DNA of 64,000 nt from Centropus unirufus. Its lineage: Eukaryota; Chordata; Aves; Cuculiformes; Centropidae. Made by a program: the position numbers and the translations under genes. The notes under the pieces were generated by a model that was not told the DNA's origin, did not search any database, and worked only from the letters and a program-made list of their open reading frames with translations. This document shows positions 12,151 to 23,970 of this stretch, piece after piece (the first letter of the stretch is position 1; every line of letters begins with the position of its first letter). The stretch lies in assembly GCA_013397695.1 (NCBI GenBank), contig VYZI01000389.1, forward strand, positions 125,990 to 189,989. Reading direction: 5' to 3'.

Positions 12151-13365
12151 ATGTGCTTTAGCTCAACCGCAAGTCATTGGTAACATTCCTCCAGAGGAAC
12201 ACAGGAACCAGTCCGTGACATCCAGTGCTCTGCTATCACAAGCAATATGATACCCATAATCAGTTCATTAAGCTGCATCTTAAAAATGTGCTCACATAGT
12301 GGGGATAATTCCATCCATTCCAGGAATCACTGGGTAAAGTTTCTAGACTGAGTTAAGAAAGGTCAGGTTAGATTATCATAGGGTGTCTGCAGGCTTCAAT
12401 GCCTCAAAATCTATGTAGGGATTTAGAAGGAGACAACACATTTTCACTTGTAAGTTAGGATTTAAATAGAGATTTGTTAATGTGCTTCTCTCCCTCTTTC
12501 CTCTACATATCAGTTAATCAACATCAATATGGAATATTTATATTCTTTCCCTTTCTTTACTTCGTATTGCCTCAGTCCTCGTTTCTTATTCCTCTGTCTT
12601 TCAGACCTGTGGCCATATAAATACCCAAAAACAAAACCCCCAGTAACACTAGGGAAAGCAATCAAATTCCACTGCCCCTCTGCCTCCCTCCTTGCCACCA
12701 TATCCACATATAAGAAACAACTGAGCATTAAATATTTCACTATACAGCAAAAAGCATAATGTTTGGGAGTACTTTCAAATGCAGTCTGTACCACACCACT
12801 ATCCTACAGAAGCAGTGTGCCCCCCCCAGTGGAAGACACAGAATCCATAGCAAGGCTGAACAAGGTTTAGGGAGTGATGCTACCTTTTTTCCTATGCCGT
12901 TGAGGCAGAACTGCCAAAAAGACACTTTGCTATTTCTCCTTTCTACTGAAATGACATCTGGCTATGGAAAATCTGGATAAACTTACTGTTAGCTTCAATT
13001 AATGGAGGTCTGGAGGGTTCACAACTACCTTCATGTACAGCCACTGAGGGCTGAGAGAGGGCAAAACTGCACAAACTTCATTTATGTTGTGCAATAGCAA
13101 TGTGGTGGCCATCAGGGAGGTATGTCGGGTGGTATAAATGTGGGATATTGGTAAGACATGCGCTTCTCATTCATAGGATAAACGCTTAACTGTCCCTGCG
13201 ATAACCAAGGTGCCTTAAAGGGAGTGGGCTTTCATTTTTTTTTCTGAAATGAGCTGAATTCCTAGCTCATGCTCACATTGGGGAAAACTTAATGCCTTCA
13301 GTTTGATGCCAGTGACAGTATTGAGCAACTTGGCAAAGACTCATGGAAAAAAGCCAAGGCCTCTA

Positions 13366-13392
13366 AAAATAACAACAACAACAATAATAATG
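13366..13392. repeat. AAC/AAT trinucleotide tract
   Basis: A short A-rich microsatellite of AAC units followed by AAT units. Confidence 0.8.
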
Positions 13393-13648
13393 TAAGATCC
13401 CAATTAAATTGCTTTGCTTCTGATTGAGTGTAATGCATTGGCCATGGGCTATTGTGAATTTACGGAGCAACTGGTTGGTCTCATCTGATTTATTCAGCAG
13501 ATTAGCCACAGCCACTTTATGACTGAACACCAAGTTCTTCACTTGCCCTCAAGTTAAATTATTTTTGAGGTCAGGAGAGGTATAGTGATCCAAGCCAAGT
13601 GAGAATCTGGCACAACTGTACCTAGCACTAAGGCTACATTTTCCATGC

Positions 13649-13671
13649 TCTCTCTCTCTCTTTTTTTTTTT
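13649..13671. repeat. (TC)6 followed by T11
   Basis: Six TC dinucleotides run directly into eleven T residues, a simple pyrimidine repeat. The overlapping minus-strand ORF owes its Lys/Arg-rich stretch to this tract. Confidence 0.9.
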
Positions 13672-14134
13672 AATGGAGAGTGCAAGTTTCAAAAAGAAAA
13701 AAAACGAAAATGCTACTTTCCATGAAAAAATGAATGATTCAGCATATTGCAGGCAGTCAGACAGAAAGACATATAATACAGTTGAAATAAGGTATAAGCT
13801 TTGGTTGACATGTATTGGAACATTTCTCTGTCTTAAATCAGTCAATTTTTGGTCAGTATGACGCATACATTATGTGCTGACACGGATGACCTGCTTATCA
13901 TGGAAGTCAAGCAAATGCCAGCTTTCCTTGCACTAGATTTTCAGGTTAATTCTCTAAGCATTAGGCTAAAGATTTAGCTTCCTTTTTCCTGCTCCTAGTA
14001 ACCTTTCCTTCTTTTTCCTTCCCAGCCATATCCCAAACAGAAGGAACAAAGAAATAGTTTGCTTGTCTTCCTTTTGTCAAAACCAGTGCAAGGACTGCAG
14101 TTCTGAATCCTCAGGACTCGTGTGAAGACTGAAG

Positions 14135-14166
14135 CCGTTTTTTCCCTATGATTTTTTTTCCCTATG
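14135..14166. repeat. 16-bp tandem duplication
   Basis: Two consecutive units, each a T-run followed by CCCTATG, end at about 14150 and 14166. They differ mainly in the length of the T-run. Confidence 0.75.
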
Positions 14167-14337
14167 TTTTAGGACACCAACATCATCTCCTCCATGCAGT
14201 CTCTTGAATGTAGTGGCCCCCGCCGCTAAATTTCACTTATGTGCAAGGCAAGGTATGAGTGCATGCCTTGGATCAAGTCCTCCAAGGGATTTGTTCAGAG
14301 AAACAGCTACACTTTAGAGATCAGATGGGCCAACTCA

Positions 14338-14556
14338 AGACTTCTAGGACCCCAGGAAATGGCAGAAAGTTGTGCCAGGGATGATTAAAGTTGGATATTA
14401 GGACAAGGTTCTTTACTCAGAGGGTGGTAGAGCACAGGAACAGCTTCCCAGAAAAGTGATGGTGCCATGCCTGATAACATACAAGGACAGGAGCTGGACT
14501 CAATCACCCTTGTGGGTTCCTTCCAACTCAGGACATTCTGTAAGTCTGTGATTCTA
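14338..14556 (+). mobile_element. CR1 LINE 3' end, 'CTTGTGGGTTCC' tail subfamily
   Basis: In sense order it shows GGCAGAAAGTTGTGCCAGGG, GTTGGATATTAGGACAAGG, CAGAGGGTGGTAGAGCACAG, then CACCCTTGTGGGTTCCTTCC, AACTCAGGACATTCTG and a final GTGATTCTA. This tail differs from the GGTTTGGGTTGG type at 371 and 48941, so it belongs to another CR1 subfamily. It is shared with the copies at 44728 and 52400. About 60 bases between GATGGTGCCATGCCTGATAA and the tail appear shortened. Confidence 0.85.
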
Positions 14557-15762
14557 GGTCAGCAAGGAAGATGTTTGAAGAAGTAGAAAGAAATGAGGAT
14601 TAAAATTTTGTTTTTGTAATTTTTCATGTTAAATTTTTGACCCACTCAAGGGAAAGCTCTTCCTTGGAGGGATGATCATTTAGTAGTTATGCGTGGTCAT
14701 ACACTGTTCCTATATCTCAGGTGTAATGAAATTTCTTAGTGTGGATCCCTCCTTCTTGCTGTTGCATAGGACTTGATAAAGCTGAATTTTTAGTTTTCTT
14801 TGGATTTTTGGGAATGGAGGGGCAGAGGATGATAAAACAACCTGTATTTGGGTTTACCCCTCTTTTTTTCATGTAAAAGTCTGATCTATTCACCATAGAC
14901 CTATACCATTGGTGGAGATAAATATACAGACTCAGGAGGTAAACCACAAAACCTTAGATATCTAGTTTAGGCAACAATTTCTCTGCTCTGACTATTAAAT
15001 TGTGAGAGGATGACTAGCTCAGATTCAGAAGTCTCACTTTTGCGAGTATAAAAATACAGCAGACGAATGCCAGCCTGTATGCCTGCTATGTGTGTGTGGA
15101 TTAGCAAGGTAATGAAATGTGCCATCTGCTTTTTGTCTCTCTCCCTGGTGATAGCTTTAATGGAGGGCTTTTTATCCTGATCCTCAAGATGATTTTGCAG
15201 CCCATATGTATAGCTATTGGCAGAAGGAAGTTGGATGACGGATGGCAGGAAAAACTTATTTTAGTGAAAATGTTATAGTCTTATTAGTATGGTTATTAAT
15301 TGTGTTCTGTGAGTAGTTATCAAGGTACTTAGCTTCCCAAAATTTGAATTTATTGAGATTTTAAAAAGGCCGTTTTAAGAAGTGAAATTCATCACTTTGT
15401 TTATTTAAAAAAAAATCGAAGAGAATCATCTGAAAATATAGAAAAGAAAAATAATATTCTATATTGACGCCTGAGAAGTTAAAACAATAAGAGAATGTCA
15501 GTATTGCTTCAAGAATCGTTTTTCAAACCTCCTTAGAAGACAAACAAAATTTTGGTAAATGTTTAACTAAATCACCTTTTGATTTCAGACTTCTCAAAAC
15601 TTTCACCACTGCAGGTTTTCTGGGGAATCTGGAAACAGGACAATTCTGCAGGAGGGGCTGTTTTTATAGTATATTTGGACTTGGGAAATAGAAGTCTCCA
15701 AATAATCTGAGCTCATGTAGATTTCTCATGTGGATTCCTGACCCACCTTTCAGTGTAACTAA

Positions 15763-15834
15763 GCCAAATTCTCATCTGGTCTATATCAGTGTCACAGGGG
15801 TACCTCCAACTTATACCCACCGAGGACCTGAATC
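15763..15834. repeat. Degenerate palindromic repeat of archosaur type (tentative)
   Basis: The left arm reads GCCAAATTCTCATCTGGTCT followed by ATATCAGTGT. The right arm reads ACTTATACCCACCGAGGACC followed by TGAATC. Together they resemble a worn copy of an old palindromic repeat common in reptile and bird genomes, with arms of the form GGCCAAATTCTGATCTCAGT. The copy is too diverged to name a family, and the arms no longer pair well. Confidence 0.3.
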
Positions 15835-16227
15835 AAAATATTCATGCTCTAAAATGTAGATTAATCATCTAGAGGTGCATTAGTTGGCTACTGGTATTTC
15901 CCAAGAAGTTCTGTAAATTCAAAAGTTGAACCAGAAGACATATTGCCTCAAGTTCCAAGTCCTCTTTCTTTCCATTATCTCAATGCGTCACCCAAGTGAC
16001 CTTCTGATGGTAATACACATAAATACATCAGAGACATGCCCAGCCCGTGATTAAATACCCTGATAATTCTGAGGCTCTCCAACATATAGTATTTCACGCT
16101 ATCAGAATCACTAATGCAGTCAACCAGTAGCCACAATCAATTACTCAGAATGGCTGCACTCCTGTTCCTTCTCCAAAGTTTCTTGATTAGGTGCCAACTG
16201 CGTTAAAGGCCTATCATTTTCTGAAGG

Positions 16228-16242
16228 AAAAAAAAAAAAAAA
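16228..16242. repeat. A15 homopolymer
   Basis: Fifteen consecutive A residues. No retroposed gene body is visible immediately upstream, so I treat it as a simple repeat rather than a processed-pseudogene tail. Confidence 0.85.
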
Positions 16243-19200
16243 GAAAACTCTCACAGTTATATAAACACGCTGCCTGCATGAATAACTATGAAATAGCTCC
16301 TGACCAAACTCTTTGTGTCCAGAGCTGCTAATAAATAGTTAACCCTCTAACCCATTCTGCATCCCTCTGATGGACTGAGAGAACAAACTTGGATAAAGCA
16401 ACCAAGTGACTGGGAACCACAACCAGTTCCAAGAACACTCTGGGACCAGAAAGCTCTGGCTGGGTAGGATTTCAAGGTCTTGTCCACAAGGATCCACAAT
16501 TAAAATTTCTTGTGCTAAAGTTTCATGGTGAAATAAAAACCCTGAGATTCCAATGCTTCCCTGCTCACCCCCTCCTCCCACTTCCAAACACTGCTCACAA
16601 TACAGCACGGTGGAAGGAACAGAAAACCTCCAGTATTTTGGCAATCAGTGCTGCCCTGTTTTACATTTTTCAATTCCATCTTTTGGAAGAGCTGTAAATC
16701 TTTCCTCCTATTTTTTTCTCTTGTTCTGTCTTCAGCTGGCTTGGCTATATAATTACAATGTTCATGTTACGTGCATGCATAGGAAATGATGCTTAAAGGG
16801 AAGGGAACTAAAGGCCTTTCTCTTCTTTTGTCTCCTCAGTTTTAGGGGTGTACTGATATGCCCAGCGAAGTGATAATGTAACATGACTTGTTTCCTTCTT
16901 TCTAGTCTACTTTCTTTTTTACTACATTTTACTCATGATCTTCAGCTGTTATGGGGTGTTAACTGACAGACAAGAGATGGTTATTTTGGTTTTTATGAAT
17001 TCAAACATCACTCCCAACCTGATAGCTTGTGCCTTCTCTGATTATCAATGCTCGAAATAGAGTGGACAGAAGAAACACCTTGGTCTCATCCCTTCCAGCT
17101 CGTCACTTGGATAGGACTGCAGTGGTTTCCGATGAAAACGTTAAGACCTGTTGCTCTCCCTGTGGCCATCTTTGCTAGCAGACATAAAAGACATAATGCT
17201 TGTCCTGTATTCAAAACACACATTACAATTCCAGAAGCACTGGGTTCACCTGGGGAGCAACATCTGTATTAGTGCAGCCAATATTTTGTAGGGGAGTAAA
17301 CAAAACTATGGGACAGGAGTCCAAGTCCAGGCTTGTGCCTGGTGATTCAAGTGGGCACCAGAGGGTGAAGGTCAGTTTTTTAAATGGGGTAGGAGTTCTG
17401 ATTAATCAAGCCATTGATTGATTGGAATTAAAAGCCATTAAAACGTCTTTGCCTATCAATAGTCAGGATCTGTGGGCAGAAAAAGTTAAAACATTATCCA
17501 CCTTAAACTTTTAGGAATACAATATCTTTTACCTTCCCATGTATAGAATGAATGAACAAATGCTCTTAAAGCATGATCAGAGTTAATGCTGATTTTGGCC
17601 TTGTATTTATGCTCTCACATGACAGTTAGACAGAAATTGTTGATCAAATGTCTTGTTTTATTTTATTTAAATGTCAAAAATTCAAAGACTTTTTTCCCCC
17701 ATAAATGTTCCAGTCACCCTGAAATTTTAAGTGGGAAACATTTCTGCAGTGCAGGATGAAGTGGCCAGGGAAGATGAACTATATACCATTCAACTTCGAG
17801 AGTGGGGTCTTAACAATCCCATGGGATATGGAAGAACAAACTTCAAGTCCCTTATCAGCACAACTTTGACTTGGGTCTCCCAAAACTGCTTTCTGCACCC
17901 ACGGAGTTATGAGTGCCTGGATATTGTCTAACAAGTGCTCCTCAAATACTTCTTAAACCTGTTGTGATGATATTATGCATTTTCAGGAAGGTACCTGAAA
18001 GGTACTGATTTTCAGCAGTGTCCTTTCATAAGCAGACAGTTTCACTCCCACATTAGCTGTCTGTGGGAGGCTTATTCCATAACCTCAGCCCACTCTGGCA
18101 AGATTGGAAAGGTTTCTGGCCAGCTCACCTACTAAGTGGTCAATCTAAGGGGCTAGAATTTACCATTGGCCTTATCTCTGATGTTTGCTCTGCTCCCCTT
18201 ACCAGTTATGTAATTAGGGAGGGTAAGAGTACTTACAGGTGCAAGTGTCTTTGGTGATGCGATAATTGTAGAATTCCCATAGATGGAAACTGTCTTTGAT
18301 GGAAAGAAAAATCATTGTGGAAGGTTTCATTGAGCATGTGAACACAAGCTTTGCTGATGCTCTGAAGGACTGTTCTAATTTTAATCTCGTTTAGCCTTGG
18401 AACTTGCTTTCAACTTTGGTAGGAACAGAAGCCTGTGGTGCAACATTGGTGAACAGTGTGTCTGGTTGAATGAAACATGCAATAAATGGAATAAGGAGGA
18501 AACAAGGAGGTAGGAGAAATCAGAAAGACATGAGTTGGACCACAGTAAATAACACATTATGACAATCCAAGACCTACACTGGGGAAAGAGAGGACTTCTT
18601 GATGGCCTCACTGTTGAAATTCTGACCAATTGCATGGTCTGATGAGGTTGAGAAACAGATCCATTTTGAGCCTGTTTCTGGAAGAAATGAATAGGCGTGC
18701 TTCATGCCACCTATGCATATAAGCAATTGCCTTTTTTTGCTCCTTCTCAATCAAGACATCAATAATACATTTATTGAGAGGTAAAGAACATAAAGATATC
18801 AAGTATCTATAAGCTTGAGGATTAATATCTCCACTAAGAAAATGGCTGCCATTTAAATTCAACCTTTCATTAGAGACCATAGAGCTCTAATGTGGTGGCA
18901 GAAGGACAGAGAGAAAACCTTTGAAGTCCCAGGCAGTGTCAACAGCCTTTTAGGCTCAATAGCAACAAGTCTGGCGTCCCACAACTGAAAAAAAATAGAT
19001 GAGATTCATCTAACTGCTGCATCTGAGCCTGTTGCTCAAGGGTCCATTTAAAGTTGCTGTCATCAGAGCCATCTAGCAAAAAAATCCATCTAATTTTTAG
19101 AAGAATCCTACAATAGTTCCAAGAAATCTAATTCTAAAAATACCGCAACCCTGTTGGGTATAACGGGAATATAAAGGGAGCGTGGAACATAAGCTTTTAA

Positions 19201-19776
19201 TGTAAGGTGAGATACATTTCTTCTTATGCTAAAGAATGTTCCTGTTGCCCCTTTCATTTCATTTTTCACATCCTACATCCAGGGTATTTTTATGTAGACA
19301 GAGCTATAACACTAAAGGGGAGAGCTGATGTTACCAACCTTATTCTTGGTAGTAGAGAAGTCTTCCAAGCTAGTCATAGCAGAGGTTTACCTAATCTGGA
19401 TCCTTCTCACATTATCCACATATGCCACAGCTGGTGTTTTCCATCCTGCTTCCGTCTGGGTGGGGTTTATTCCCAGAAGAGGATAATCAAGACTTTCCAT
19501 CCTCCTCTCCAACAAGTATTTAGGCCTTTCAATTTATAATTCCCCAAAGCTCTTTTCAAGTCTTTATCAGAACTTACTTTTATTTACAGCTGCATTCCAG
19601 GGTAGCAAGTCTTTCAAGCCATGCTAGCAACGATTTTACTGCCCAAAATTTATGTTATTCTTTTCGTGATCTCTCTATCTGAGCACCCAGCAATCATTTG
19701 GACTAAATTTACGAATATGTCTTTATATAACTAATTTCAAGGGCAGGGATCACTCATCACTCAAACATGGGAACTG

Positions 19777-20220
19777 TTTGAGTCCAGAGGAAGGTCATGA
19801 AGATGATCAGAAGGCTGGAGCACCTCCCATTTGAGGACAGAATGAGAAAGTTGGGGTTGTTCAACCGGGAGAAGTGAAGGCTCCAGGGTGACACTATACC
19901 AGCTTCCAGTTCTTAAAGGAGGCCTACAGGAAAGCTGGGGAAGGGCTCTTTACGCAGGGATTGGATGAGGAGGAACAGTTTTAGTCTCAAAGAGGGGAGA
20001 TTTACATTGGATATTAGGAACAAATATTTTCCTGTGAGAGGCGCAAGGCGCTGGCACAGGCTGCCCAGAGAAGTCATGGATACCCCATCCCTGGAGGTGT
20101 TCAAGGAAATGTTGGATGAGGCTTTGAGCAATGTGATCCAGTGGGAGGTGTCTGTGCTAGGTTGGAGCTGGGTGATTTTTAATGTCCCTTCCAACCCAAA
20201 CGATTCCATGATTCTATGAT
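19777..20220 (+). mobile_element. CR1 LINE 3' end, about 440 bp
   Basis: The sense strand runs from TTGAGTCCAGAGGAAGGTCA and GATCAGAAGGCTGGAGCACC through GGGGAGATTTACATTGGATA, GCTGCCCAGAGAAGTCATGG and CCCATCCCTGGAGGTGTTCA to the terminal TCCCTTCCAACCCAAACG and ATTCCATGATTCTATGAT. It is one of the better preserved copies and has a full tail. The 126-codon minus-strand frame over it is a shadow. Confidence 0.93.
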
Positions 20221-21259
20221 TTTCAAGTATAACAACTCTGAAATAAAATGACCAGGGGTATCTGTCTACCTTCATTTCACATGAACTAATCATTGTAAGG
20301 AAAGATTTCTGCTTGGGATTTGAGGTTTGGCTGCTTTTCCGTCCATGTAGAGTGATGGGGACTCCTAGGTGCTGGTCTCAAGTGTCAGCCCAAGCTTCCT
20401 CAAGGACCCATACTTGAACACTGAACTCAAGTTTACAGAGAAACACTTATGTGTGGTCACTATTGTGTGATTTAGGGCATTTTTTGGAGGCTGAGGAAAG
20501 CTAAGATGCTGTGTAGGCATCAATTATATTCCCAACAGACCTCACTTCTTAATCGCCTTCACCAGTTATGTGACTCCAGAACTACTTTGCTTTACCTGGG
20601 GAGGCAACTACACCTGAGCCAGGTCTAACAGTGCTGCAAGCTCCTTAAAGAGCAAGCTCAGTCCAAGGCAGCAATCACACTTCGCTTCTAAGGTTACTCT
20701 CTTTGTATCACTGGCATGGAGAGACTATTAGGAATGTAGCCAATTGTAGAATTACATGTGCTATTTGTCGAAGAAGAATTTTCTTTGCTTTCTCTTGTTT
20801 CTCTAGGAAGTAGCCACAAATGTCCAGTGTAAGGTTTCTGGGCCCACACAAAATTTTATCAGATTTTAGCAGCTATTCCTGGAATTACATTTTGTTTTGT
20901 CTTTCTGAGCTGAAATGACAGCAGCTCATGTGTCAATTTTCATATCAGGGTCTGTTTTTTCCCTAGGGCTGCTTACGGAGTTCAGATTATACTAAGAAGC
21001 CAGAATTGGAAATAAAACCTTGGAGACTGAGGGTTCATTTCTTTCCTTGGTCTTAAAACAGATTTTTTTTTTTCCTAAAATTCAAAGATGAATAATGATC
21101 AGGGTCCTCCAGGAAAAAGAAGTAGAATCTGCTGCAACACTGCCCTGGAGGAAAAGATCACAACAGACTGATTTGCTCCCCCTTAAGAAAGCTTTTTTCT
21201 GTGGGCAACCACCTTACACTGATCCTACCAGCCAATCATCTTCACAACTCCTTGGAGAG
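20221..21259. other. 1 kb unique sequence, no gene seen
   Basis: No repeat beyond a short T-run near 21062-21073, and no supported gene. Confidence 0.45.
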
Positions 21260-21342
21260 GATCACAGAATCATTAAGGTTGGAAAAGACCTTTAAAATCA
21301 TCAAGTCCAACTATCATCAAGGACAACATCCTGCACTAGAGG
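21260..21342 (-). mobile_element. CR1 LINE 3' tip, 'ATCATCAAGTCCAA' subfamily
   Basis: ATCACAGAATCATTAAGGTT is followed by GGAAAAGACCTTTAAAATCA and TCAAGTCCAACTATC, the reverse-complement 3' tip of a CR1 subfamily also seen at 23685. Similarity decays after about 21320. Confidence 0.75.
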
Positions 21343-21510
21343 GGCCTCAACTGTCCTTTTATGAGACAGATGCAATTAACTTCCACCCCACGCCTACTCA
21401 TCCTCAAGCCTATATATCCTGTCCTTGTATGCATTCTGATCTCTTTTTTTTTGCTGTGATCCAAATATGCCAAATGCACCTTTGTAAAGTCCTGGCCTTT
21501 GGTTTATCTG

Positions 21511-21664
21511 TGTTCCGGGCCAGGGTGGATAGGGCTTTGAACAACCTGATCTAATAGAAGGTGCCCATGCCCATGGCAGGGAGCATGGAACCGAATGATC
21601 TTTAAAGTTCCTTGCATTGGAAACTTTTTTAACTGTACTTATAGTACATTCTATCATCTATGAT
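21511..21664 (+). mobile_element. CR1 LINE 3' end, opposite strand to its neighbour
   Basis: The sense strand shows CCGGGCCAGGGTGGATAGGG, CTTTGAACAACCTGATCTAA, CCCATGGCAGGGAGCATGGA and GAATGATCTTTAAAGTTCC, then about 30 diverged bases, then ATTCTATCATCTATGATC as the terminal unit. With the minus-strand tip at 21260 it forms an inverted pair with tails pointing outward. Confidence 0.8.
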
Positions 21665-22298
21665 CTGGAAAGTGGAAGCGCAGAACATGAGACCAACACT
21701 AACGTTTAGTCCTCACCTTGCGAGTTCAAGAAAGGGTATGTCTACAGAGGCACCAGAAGACATCTCTCATTGCTGTAAGCCCTTTCTTGTCTTATGAGAT
21801 GCATCAAGGATGAGAATTTCATATCTAAGTCTCTGCTTCTACATGAATTCCACAAATCAAATCATCTTGCTTCCTCTGTGCTGATTTACTCTGGATAACT
21901 GCAGTGCTTTGCCCTTCACTGTAAAGAACATAAAATATGTGGTATTGTCTTAATACAGCCAGCCCTCGAATTTCAGGTCAAATGAAATGGCACTAAATCT
22001 ACAGCTTAAATACTGAGAAAGCTTGAGACATGGAGTGAGACTTTTCTCACACAATTTTAGACATTCAGCTGTTAAACACCTGTCTCAGCTAAACTCATCT
22101 GAACTAAACTGTCTCATTAGAAATGCGATGAATTATAATCTGGAAGTGTTTTTGTATGTTGATAGAATGGCATTATGGATGTTTTAGGTTAAGGTAGATG
22201 ATAAGGTGTATCCCACTGCAACGATAGTTCATTTTCTTGCATCAGCCATATATTGTTTTCTATATTAATGTTAGAAAAGGAGCCTACTGAAGAGGTGG

Positions 22299-22314
22299 TT
22301 TCATGTACATGAAA
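22299..22314. repeat. 16-bp perfect palindrome
   Basis: TTTCATGTACATGAAA is self-complementary over all 16 bases with no spacer. It could be a dimeric-protein site or chance. Confidence 0.6.
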
Positions 22315-22941
22315 TAAAAGGGATGTTTTGGCCTAATTACTTTGCTTCTTACATTTTCACTAACAAACTGATCAATCATTTTGAAGAGATCTTATGTTAG
22401 GCAGTGCCAGTTAGCCAAGTGCATGATATTGTATGTTTTGATGAGCAGCTGTCATTGCCAGACAAATGACTTATTGTGTTCACTTGGGGCACATTGTCAC
22501 ACAAGAATGACTTGAGTTCACCCATTCAAGTTCTGGCACAAATCTGGGATGTCCTAATGAGGATGCTGTAAGCTTTGGCTTTGACTAGAAGAAAGAGAAG
22601 GAGAAACACTCACAACACACTTGAGAGTTGCCTCTGCAGGGAGGCAGGGACCTACTTCTTTTCAAAGAGGCCAGAGCAGGACCTGAAAATGACAATATTC
22701 CTAATTGATAATCCTTAGTTTAAGGCAGGATGAAGCTGATCCATTTGCTATGCAGAAATCTGCACTTTGGGAAATGGGGTGAGCGTGAGCAGAAACAGTC
22801 CCCTTTGATTTAGGGAGTAACCTCACTGCTCCAGGGCTAGGATGAGCTCCCACTGTTCGAGCTGCCTTGGTTTTCTTATTGCTGGGTTTAGTTTTTTTCT
22901 CTATTCAACATTTTTTCTTCTTTTTTGTCCCCTTCTCCAAG

Positions 22942-22998
22942 TGAATCGCAGGAAATTCGACAACACCCCCTCCTTCTCCACTCTCATTAGTCCTCCTG
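22942..22998 (+). other. Candidate symmetric 57-nt exon (speculative)
   Basis: A long pyrimidine-rich tract with no AG for about 50 bases ends in AAG at 22941, which looks like a splice acceptor. The 57 bases after it are followed by GTATGA at 22999, which looks like a donor. The length is a multiple of three, and one frame is open throughout, giving NRRKFDNTPSFSTLISPP with split codons at both ends. It has two CpGs in CpG-poor surroundings. The acceptor has A at -3, which is suboptimal. I know of no matching protein, and no neighbouring exon is visible. Confidence 0.2.
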
Positions 22999-23684
22999 GT
23001 ATGATTTAAATGCCTGACACTGTTGCTGGTACCAGTGCTGTAAAAAGAACTGGCTCCTGTTCAAGTCCTTCTCCTCTCCAAATGTTTAGGGATTTGGAGC
23101 CCATACATACAATTACTGTGGGTTTCTCAGGAAGAGAAAATAGCCAGCAGCTGTTCAGTGTCTGATCAATTATGAGTTGAGGAAGAGGAGTGAAAGAGAG
23201 GGGAGTTATTGGTTAGAAATCTGCACACAATTAGGAAACAATGCTTAGAATGGGTGCTTGGGAGATGTGGAGAGAGCAGACATTCAGACATTGTATCTTT
23301 AGGCTAGATCTGCAATGGTCTCCCCAGCATGGAGAGTCCCATAGTCCCATATCTAATGTGGGTAATTTTCCTGAGGGTTTGGCAAGATGAAGGAGGAAGA
23401 TGAGTCAGTCCTAGTCTAAGAACATGAACACTTGTGAAGGACTCTGGTAAGTGGGTGTTTTGCAATGGATCTCCCTGACCCAGTCAAGCGCTACACAGAC
23501 CTTGGTGGCAGCTTAGAACTCCACTCTGCATGGAGACACATAAATGTTGGCATCTTGGTCTGCAAGATGATCTTGCCTTAGGGGTTCAATTAAACTCCAT
23601 AAGTTCGATTAAACTCCTCCAGAAGGGTTGAGTGTCATCTTAGAAGGCCAAGGCTACCTGAGAAAGCCATACTGGGCTAGAAGT

Positions 23685-23970
23685 AATTCATGGAATTGTA
23701 GAATTGTTAAGGTTGGAAAAGACTTTTAAGATCATCAAGTCCAAGTGTCAGCCTAACACCACCTGGCCTACTAAAACATGTCCCGAAGTGCCACATCTAC
23801 ATGCTTTTTGAACACCTCCAGGGACAGACTCCATAGTTTCTCTGGGCAGCCTGTTTCAATGTTGGATCACTCTTGCAGTAAAGAATTTTTTCCTCATATC
23901 CAATCTAAACCTCCCCTGGCACAACTTGAAGCCATTTTCTCTCATGCTGTAACTTGCAACTTGCAAAGAA
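23685..23970 (-). mobile_element. CR1 LINE 3' end, about 285 bp
   Basis: In reverse complement of the element it shows GAATTGTTAAGGTTGGAAAA, GATCATCAAGTCCAAGTGTC, TTTTTGAACACCTCCAGGGA, TCTCTGGGCAGCCTGTTTCA, CCTCATATCCAATCTAAACC and TCCCCTGGCACAACTTGAAG. It carries the tail of the ATCATCAAGTCCAA subfamily. The 74-codon plus-strand ORF inside it is a shadow. Confidence 0.92.

Larger units (their letters stand above)
11057..14337. other. 3.3 kb unique sequence with an ORF cluster and simple repeats
   Basis: The stretch contains the ORF cluster at 11327-12150, an AAC/AAT-rich tract near 13366-13392, a (TC)n-T11 tract at 13649-13671 and a 16-bp tandem duplication at 14135-14166. Apart from these I see no known repeat. 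No gene is supported. Confidence 0.45.
14557..19776. other. 5.2 kb mostly unique sequence, no gene supported
   Basis: It contains one degenerate palindromic repeat (15763-15834), a run of 15 A at 16228-16242, and short unassigned ORFs (up to 110 codons at 19207-19539). A block at 17395-17480 is rich in ATTGATT/AATTAA-type homeodomain-like motifs. No exon with convincing splice signals was found. Confidence 0.45.
21665..23684. other. 2 kb unique sequence with an exon-like segment
   Basis: It includes a 16-bp perfect palindrome at 22299-22314 and the candidate 57-nt exon-like segment at 22942-22998. No known repeat is recognised and no complete gene is supported. Confidence 0.45.

Noticed and set aside
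16228..16242. A15 run as a possible processed-pseudogene tail
   Set aside because: No gene-like sequence or polyadenylation signal lies upstream on the same strand.
19913..20293. 126-codon minus-strand ORF
   Set aside because: It is antisense to a plus-strand CR1 copy (19777-20220); a shadow of the repeat.
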